This document shows, one piece after another, positions 59,895 through 64,000 of a stretch of DNA of 64,000 nt. This stretch comes from Herbiconiux daphne (GTDB lineage: Bacteria; Actinomycetota; Actinomycetes; Actinomycetales; Microbacteriaceae): positions 434,001 to 498,000 of the forward strand of contig NZ_JANLCJ010000002.1 of the NCBI RefSeq assembly GCF_024979295.1. The letters are read 5' to 3'. Under the pieces are notes generated by a model that was not told the origin of the DNA, did no database searches, and saw only the letters and a list, made by a program, of their open reading frames with translations. The position numbers and the translations under genes are program-made. Position 1 is the first letter of the stretch; each line of letters begins with the position of its first letter.

Positions 59895-60938
59895 ATGAGA
59901 GCAGTAGTGGTGACGCGGCCCGGGGATGCCTCGGTGCTCGAGGTGGCGGAGGTTCGACTGGCGGGGCCCGGAGCGGGCGAGCTGCAGATCGACGTGGTGG
60001 CGGCGGGGGTGAACCGGGCCGACGTGTCGCAGCGCGAGGGGCGCTACCCGTCGCCTCCGGGCGTGCCGGAGTGGCCGGGGCTCGAGGTGTCGGGCATCGT
60101 GTCGGCGATCGGGCCGGCCGCTGAACGCACCGCGGACGACCGCGGGTCGACGGGCCCGGGTGCGGCAGGCACCGGTGCGCCCGGCACGGGCGCGCCCGGC
60201 TTCGCGGTGGGCGACCACGTGTGCGCCCTGCTGGGCGGCGGCGGCTACGCCGAACGCGTCGTGGTGCCGGTCGGCCAGGTGCTGCCGGTGCCCCGCGGCG
60301 TCGACCTCGTGGATGCCGCCGGGCTCGTGGAGGTGGTGGCGACCGTGTGGTCGAACGTGTTCATGCTCGCCGGCCTCGCGGCCGGCGAGACGCTGCTCGT
60401 GCACGGCGGGTCGAGCGGCATCGGCACCATGGCGATCCAGCTCGGCCACGCCCTCGGCGCCCGGGTGGCGGTGACGGCGAGGTCGGCGGCGAAGCTCGAG
60501 GCGTGCCGTGAGCTCGGCGCCGACATCCTGATCGACTACACGCACGACGACTTCGTCGAGCGGGTGAACGACGAGGCCGGGGGCGCCGACGTGATCCTCG
60601 ACGTGGTGGGCGGCGACTACCTCGACCGCAACGTGCGGGCCCTCGCAACGAACGGCCGCATCGCCAACATCGCGAGCATGGGAGGCGCCGAGGCTCGGCT
60701 CGATCTCGGCGCCCTGATGAGGAAGCGCGGAACCATCCGGTCGACCAGCCTGCGCGCCCGCCCGGCGGCCGAGAAGGCCGAGATCATCCAGAGCGTGCGC
60801 GAGAACGTGTGGCCGCTGCTGGAGAGCGGTGCGGTGCGCCCGCTGATCGCCGCCCGGTTTCCGCTCGCCGAGGCATCCGCGGCTCACCGGTTGATGGAGA
60901 GCTCCGATCACATCGGCAAGATCCTGCTGCTGGTCTGA
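59895..60938 (+). CDS. Quinone oxidoreductase family (PIG3-like)
   Basis: A 347-residue MDR enzyme starting at MRAVVVTRPGDASVLEV (ATG at 59895, GGAG four bases ahead). It shows VAAGVNRADVSQREGRYP, LEVSGIVSAIG, LLVHGGSSGIGTMAIQLG, LGADILIDY and ANIASMGGAEA, close to TP53I3-type NADPH quinone reductases. A low-complexity GTGAPGTGAPG insert of about 20 residues lies near residue 85-105 and is not usual in the family. No zinc ligands. Divergent from the acyl-CoA ligase. Confidence 0.9.
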   Translation: MRAVVVTRPGDASVLEVAEVRLAGPGAGELQIDVVAAGVNRADVSQREGRYPSPPGVPEWPGLEVSGIVSAIGPAAERTADDRGSTGPGAAGTGAPGTGAPGFAVGDHVCALLGGGGYAERVVVPVGQVLPVPRGVDLVDAAGLVEVVATVWSNVFMLAGLAAGETLLVHGGSSGIGTMAIQLGHALGARVAVTARSAAKLEACRELGADILIDYTHDDFVERVNDEAGGADVILDVVGGDYLDRNVRALATNGRIANIASMGGAEARLDLGALMRKRGTIRSTSLRARPAAEKAEIIQSVRENVWPLLESGAVRPLIAARFPLAEASAAHRLMESSDHIGKILLLV

Positions 60939-60945
60939 CGGGGTT

Positions 60946-61015
60946 GCGGCGACAGCACAGCGCCGACAGCACGGCGCGGACGGCACAGCGGCGACAGCAC
61001 AGCGCCGACAGCACG
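60946..61015. repeat. 28-base direct repeat, two copies
   Basis: The 28-base sequence beginning GCGGCGACAGCACAGCGCCG at 60946 recurs exactly at 60988, 42 bases later. The 14 bases between are a related GCGCGGACGGCACA. It fills the gap between two convergent genes. Confidence 0.8.
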
Positions 61016-61029
61016 GGTCTGACATGGTG

Positions 61030-62904
61030 TCAGTTCTCGGCCAGCACGATCACCCGGTCGCCCGCCGCGAACGCGATCTGCTCTTCCTTGGGCGGATTGA
61101 CATGCACGCCGTAGGCCCGCTCGGCGGTGTGCGCGTCGGCCGCCACCCGGTAGCCGATCGCCGTCTCGCCCGAGCGCCGGGCCGCCTCGAGAACGGTGTA
61201 GAAGTCGACCGGCACACCGGGAACGATATAGGCCTCGGCGGGCCGCAGGTAGATCTCGCTGCCCTGGCTCGAGAACAGGGTCGCGAACACGTCGGCGAGC
61301 AGCCGGTTCTCGCTCACCTGCGAGAGCATCAGGCTCACGAGCTTCTCGCTCACGATGAAGTCGTCGGCGTTGGTGACCTCCGCCAGCTCGCGATTGCGGT
61401 CGTCGAGCATCTCGCTCACCACGTTGAGATCGACTTCGTGCCGCTCGGCGATGTCACGCAGGTGCAGCAGGGTGATCAGCGTGCGGGCATCGGCGCGCTG
61501 GGCCGGCAACGTCTCCTTCGCCGCGAGCACGATGATGTGGTCGGCCTCGTAGACCCGCAGGTCGTCGAGCACCGCCCGGCTGGTCACGTCGGCGCGCAGG
61601 AACGTCACGTCGAGCCCCCGCAGGTGCGGCAGCGGCGGCGGCTCCTGGTCGGCGACGACCCGCACGGTCGACCCCGGCGCCACGTAGTCGTGCAACTCGC
61701 GCAGCATCATGGCGAGCCCCGCGTTGCAGCCGAGCACGAGGGTGTGCTCGGGCACCGCCTCGATCTCGACCGGCGCGACGATCGCCCGCTCGTCGGGGGC
61801 GACGGATGCCGCGAGCGCGATGGTGCTGTCGTCTTCTGCGATCACGATCAGCTCGTCTCCCGCGGCCAGCACGGTGTCGCCCGATGGGTTGATCACCACC
61901 GTTCCGCCCGAGACCATGCCGATGACGGTCGAGCGCGAGAAGGCGCCCTGGATCTCGGCCATCGGCCTGCCGGTGAGGGAGGGCTGTTCGGTGAAGTAGA
62001 TCTCGTCGCCGCCGAAGTCGAGCAGCTCGGTGTAGACGACGCTGAGCCCGCTCTGCCGGCAGGTCTGCACGGTGACCCGGCTGATGAGGTCGCTCGCCAG
62101 CACCCAGTGCGTCTCGTCGCGGCCGACCAGACGCGCCGCCTCGAGGTTGCCGGGATCTTCGAGCTCCCCCACGATGTGATAGGCGCCGGCCTTGCGGCCC
62201 GGATTGTTGGTGAGGGCCAGCGCGGTCTTGATGACGGTGGAGTCGGGATCGTCGTCACCGTCGGAGGCGAGCAGCACGATGCTGCGGGCGTCGTGGGGGC
62301 TGACGAGCTCGAGGTCGTGGAGGTTCATCGGGTCGCCGGTGCGGCAGATCACCCGGGTGCGGCCGGTCGGGCCGACCTCGGCACGGATGGCGTCTTCCAT
62401 CTCGACCTTGTCGCGGTCGGCGAGCACCACGATGGCGCTACGCCCGCGCGACTCGTTGGCGAGGGCGAGCTCGCCGATGAGCGAGAACACCTTGGGACTC
62501 CAGCCGAGGATGAGGGTATGGTCCGACTCGAGCACGCGCGAGCGGCCCTTGCGGAGCTCGTCGACCTTCGAGTCGAACGCGCCCGACACGATGCCGATCA
62601 GGCTCGCCACGATGACGAGGCCGCCGACCGTGACGACGAGCATCAGCGCCCGGAACCCCCACCCGCTGTCGCCGCCCATCGTGCCGGGGTCGAGCGTGCG
62701 CATGAGGTTGCCCCAGAGCACGTCGAGGAAGTCGGCGCTCGAGGCGTCGTCGGGGTAGGCGTGCACGAGGTAGACGATGACGGCGAGCACCACGACGAAG
62801 ACGACGGTGGCCGCCGCGAGCAGCAGCATGAGGGCGACAGTGCCCCGCGACATCCAGGTGTCGAACCGATAGCGTGCGCGCTCGGCCAGGCCGGGTCTCG
62901 ACAC
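61030..62904 (-). CDS. CASTOR/POLLUX-like ion channel with RCK domains
   Basis: A 624-residue membrane protein. Two N-terminal helices (VALMLLLAAATVVFVVVLAV and ALMLVVTVGGLVIVASLIGI) flank a pore-like segment with LMRTLDPGTMGGDSGWGFRA. The rest is soluble: TrkA-N/RCK-type nucleotide domains with HTLILGWSPKVFSLIGELAL, VVVLADRD, TLVLGCNAGLAMMLRELHDY and TSRAVLDDLRVYEADHIIV. This is the architecture of the plant CASTOR/POLLUX and bacterial homologues, cation channels gated by ligands. The direct repeats upstream may be regulatory. Confidence 0.9.
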   Translation of the reverse strand: MSRPGLAERARYRFDTWMSRGTVALMLLLAAATVVFVVVLAVIVYLVHAYPDDASSADFLDVLWGNLMRTLDPGTMGGDSGWGFRALMLVVTVGGLVIVASLIGIVSGAFDSKVDELRKGRSRVLESDHTLILGWSPKVFSLIGELALANESRGRSAIVVLADRDKVEMEDAIRAEVGPTGRTRVICRTGDPMNLHDLELVSPHDARSIVLLASDGDDDPDSTVIKTALALTNNPGRKAGAYHIVGELEDPGNLEAARLVGRDETHWVLASDLISRVTVQTCRQSGLSVVYTELLDFGGDEIYFTEQPSLTGRPMAEIQGAFSRSTVIGMVSGGTVVINPSGDTVLAAGDELIVIAEDDSTIALAASVAPDERAIVAPVEIEAVPEHTLVLGCNAGLAMMLRELHDYVAPGSTVRVVADQEPPPLPHLRGLDVTFLRADVTSRAVLDDLRVYEADHIIVLAAKETLPAQRADARTLITLLHLRDIAERHEVDLNVVSEMLDDRNRELAEVTNADDFIVSEKLVSLMLSQVSENRLLADVFATLFSSQGSEIYLRPAEAYIVPGVPVDFYTVLEAARRSGETAIGYRVAADAHTAERAYGVHVNPPKEEQIAFAAGDRVIVLAEN

Positions 62905-62916
62905 GGTGCTCTCCTT

Positions 62917-62977
62917 CGAACAGGGTGATCGTCGACGGGGTGATCGTCGACAGGGTGATCCTCGAACAGGGTGATCG
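62917..62977. repeat. Four phased GGTGATC direct repeats upstream of the channel gene
   Basis: CAGGGTGATC(G/C)TCGA-like units place GGTGATC at 62924, 62939, 62954 and 62970, spaced 15, 15 and 16 bases. They cover the promoter region of the channel gene (start 62904). Regular spacing could allow a protein to bind along the DNA, but slippage repeats are equally possible. Confidence 0.7.
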
Positions 62978-63041
62978 AACCCTACCGAGCCGGCGGTGTT
63001 GAGAACAACTCAGCTCGGCCCCCGCGTTGTGGGGGCAGGCG

Positions 63042-64000
63042 TCAGGCCAAGCGGATGCCGCGCTGCAGGCGCGGGCGCAGTTCGAAGGCGCGGTCGATGC
63101 TCGTGCGGTCGGCGGTTCCGACCCCGTTGCGCAACAACTGGGGCAGCAGCGACCGCCGCACCACGACCGACCCGGCCAGCCGGCCGCGTTCGACCGAGAG
63201 CACCGGTTCCGCCAGGGCGTCATCCGGAACCACCACGACGAGACAGGTGAACTTCACACCGAGCGACCTCCCGAGCGCCCGCGCTCCCCGACTGAGCTCG
63301 TGCAGCGGCTCGGCGTCGGGGTGCACGCCCTCGCCCACGATCTCGCCCTTGCGCAGGCGCACCTCGCCACCCCAGTCTTCGGACTGGATGGCGAACAGGC
63401 CTGCGGGGCCGAGCACGACGTGGTCGATCGTCTCGGGCACGCCGCCGATGCTGCGGCCGGTGAGCACGTTGTTCCAGATGGTGAAGCCGATGCCGAGGTT
63501 CGACACCAGGCCCGCGGTCGACTCCTCGGCGATCGCCTTGGCGAGCCAGCCGCGGATCTCGCGCGGCGCCGACCGCACGAGCCCCGGGTCGTAGGGGTCG
63601 GAGACGGTGACGCCGCGGCCGACCCACTCGCGCAGCAGGGTGAGGTACTGCTCGCGCTCCTGGCCGCCCGGGTGGCCGTAGCTGCGGGCGCGCACCGACG
63701 AGCTGCGGGCGCGGCCGCTGCCGCCGAACCCGGCACCGGGCGTCGACGACGAACCCGAGGCGCCGGCGGCGTGGGCGGTGGGGGCATCCGGTGCCATCGT
63801 GCGGGCTCCGTGGCCCTGGTCGTAGGCGGCGCGGTCTTCGGGGGTGCCGACCCGTTCCCAGGCGTGCTGAACGGCGGTGAACCGCGCGGCGGTGCCCCCG
63901 GTGTCGGGGTGCGTGGCGCGCAGCAGGCGGCGGTAGGCACGGCGCAGCTCGTCGTGGCTGGCCTGGGGGTCGACGCCCAGCACCTCGTAGGGCGTTTGCG
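63042..64000 (-). CDS. DnaJ-NERD fusion protein (5' end outside window)
   Basis: The frame is open to the right edge; the N-terminus reads QTPYEVLGVDPQASHDELRR followed by RLLRATHPDTGG, a J domain with the HPD motif that stimulates Hsp70. A Gly/Ser/Pro/Ala linker (about 60-100) leads to a NERD (nuclease-related) domain: IDHVVLGPAGLFAIQSEDWG, VGVKFTCLVVVVPDD, LAGSVVVRRSLLPQLL. The acidic and Gln residues expected for a restriction-endonuclease-like core are present in part. J-NERD combinations occur in actinobacteria and have no known function. Probably only one to five residues are missing. Confidence 0.85.
   Translation of the reverse strand, partial: QTPYEVLGVDPQASHDELRRAYRRLLRATHPDTGGTAARFTAVQHAWERVGTPEDRAAYDQGHGARTMAPDAPTAHAAGASGSSSTPGAGFGGSGRARSSSVRARSYGHPGGQEREQYLTLLREWVGRGVTVSDPYDPGLVRSAPREIRGWLAKAIAEESTAGLVSNLGIGFTIWNNVLTGRSIGGVPETIDHVVLGPAGLFAIQSEDWGGEVRLRKGEIVGEGVHPDAEPLHELSRGARALGRSLGVKFTCLVVVVPDDALAEPVLSVERGRLAGSVVVRRSLLPQLLRNGVGTADRTSIDRAFELRPRLQRGIRLA

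Overview
The window is about 64 kb of very GC-rich DNA, almost fully coding, with many 4-base ATGA start/stop overlaps, several start codons sitting 6-9 bases behind a -10 box (leaderless style) and a typical actinobacterial gene set. The protein families (DUF3516 helicase, DUF4192, MoxR/DUF58/transglutaminase with Ig-like giant protein, aggregation-promoting-factor-like lysozyme fold) point to the Actinomycetota, most likely the family Microbacteriaceae; the genus cannot be fixed from sequence alone. I see no rRNA, tRNA, CRISPR array, insertion sequence or prophage gene.

Layout. 1-6 kb: a DHA2 drug exporter cut by the left edge, an unknown protein, an OsmC-like protein, GABA aminotransferase, an R. 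etli-type asparaginase and a secreted beta-propeller. 6-10.3 kb: a polyamine ABC transporter operon (potD-potA-potB-potC). 10.5-25.4 kb: one eight-gene unit on the minus strand encoding FHA, PP2C phosphatase, Ser/Thr kinase, a 2010-residue Ig-like/FN3 surface protein, MoxR ATPase, DUF58, a transglutaminase-fold membrane protein that has lost its catalytic Cys and His, and a zinc-ribbon/FHA protein. 25.5-29 kb: an Lrp regulator, a class III aminotransferase and a PuuB-like FAD oxidoreductase, which with potDABC and gabT suggests putrescine use. 29-43 kb: mixed housekeeping and DNA/RNA functions (DUF4192, YceI, cell-wall lytic protein, AlkA-like glycosylase, Nudix-NYN fusion, FolP2-like and RibD-like proteins, DUF3516 helicase, S4 protein), an 11-residue-repeat coiled-coil protein, and an MFS exporter broken by an in-frame amber codon next to its TetR gene.

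43.7-52.6 kb holds the most interesting region. A 600-base non-coding stretch forms a long inverted repeat with nested hairpins. It is followed by a TetR gene and a divergent six-gene cluster: alkyl-DHAP-synthase-like flavoenzyme, PlsC acyltransferase and short-chain reductase on one side, and two ferritin-like di-iron paralogues (one degenerate) bracketing a fatty acyl reductase-HAD fusion on the other. Together these supply nearly every step expected for ether lipid, perhaps plasmalogen, synthesis, and a palindromic operator sits inside the shared promoter.

52.7-64 kb: a MerR/aldo-keto reductase pair with a textbook 19-base-spacer promoter, a YdeI-like protein, two quinone-oxidoreductase-type enzymes, a 53-residue membrane peptide, a Tag-type glycosylase, a GNAT-like protein, a VOC protein whose promoter carries the same TetR-like operator as the broken MFS gene, a dienelactone hydrolase, an acyl-CoA ligase, a CASTOR/POLLUX-type channel and a DnaJ-NERD fusion cut by the right edge. 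Short direct repeats and a family of intergenic hairpins sharing a CACTTTCGGCGC-type arm recur between genes.
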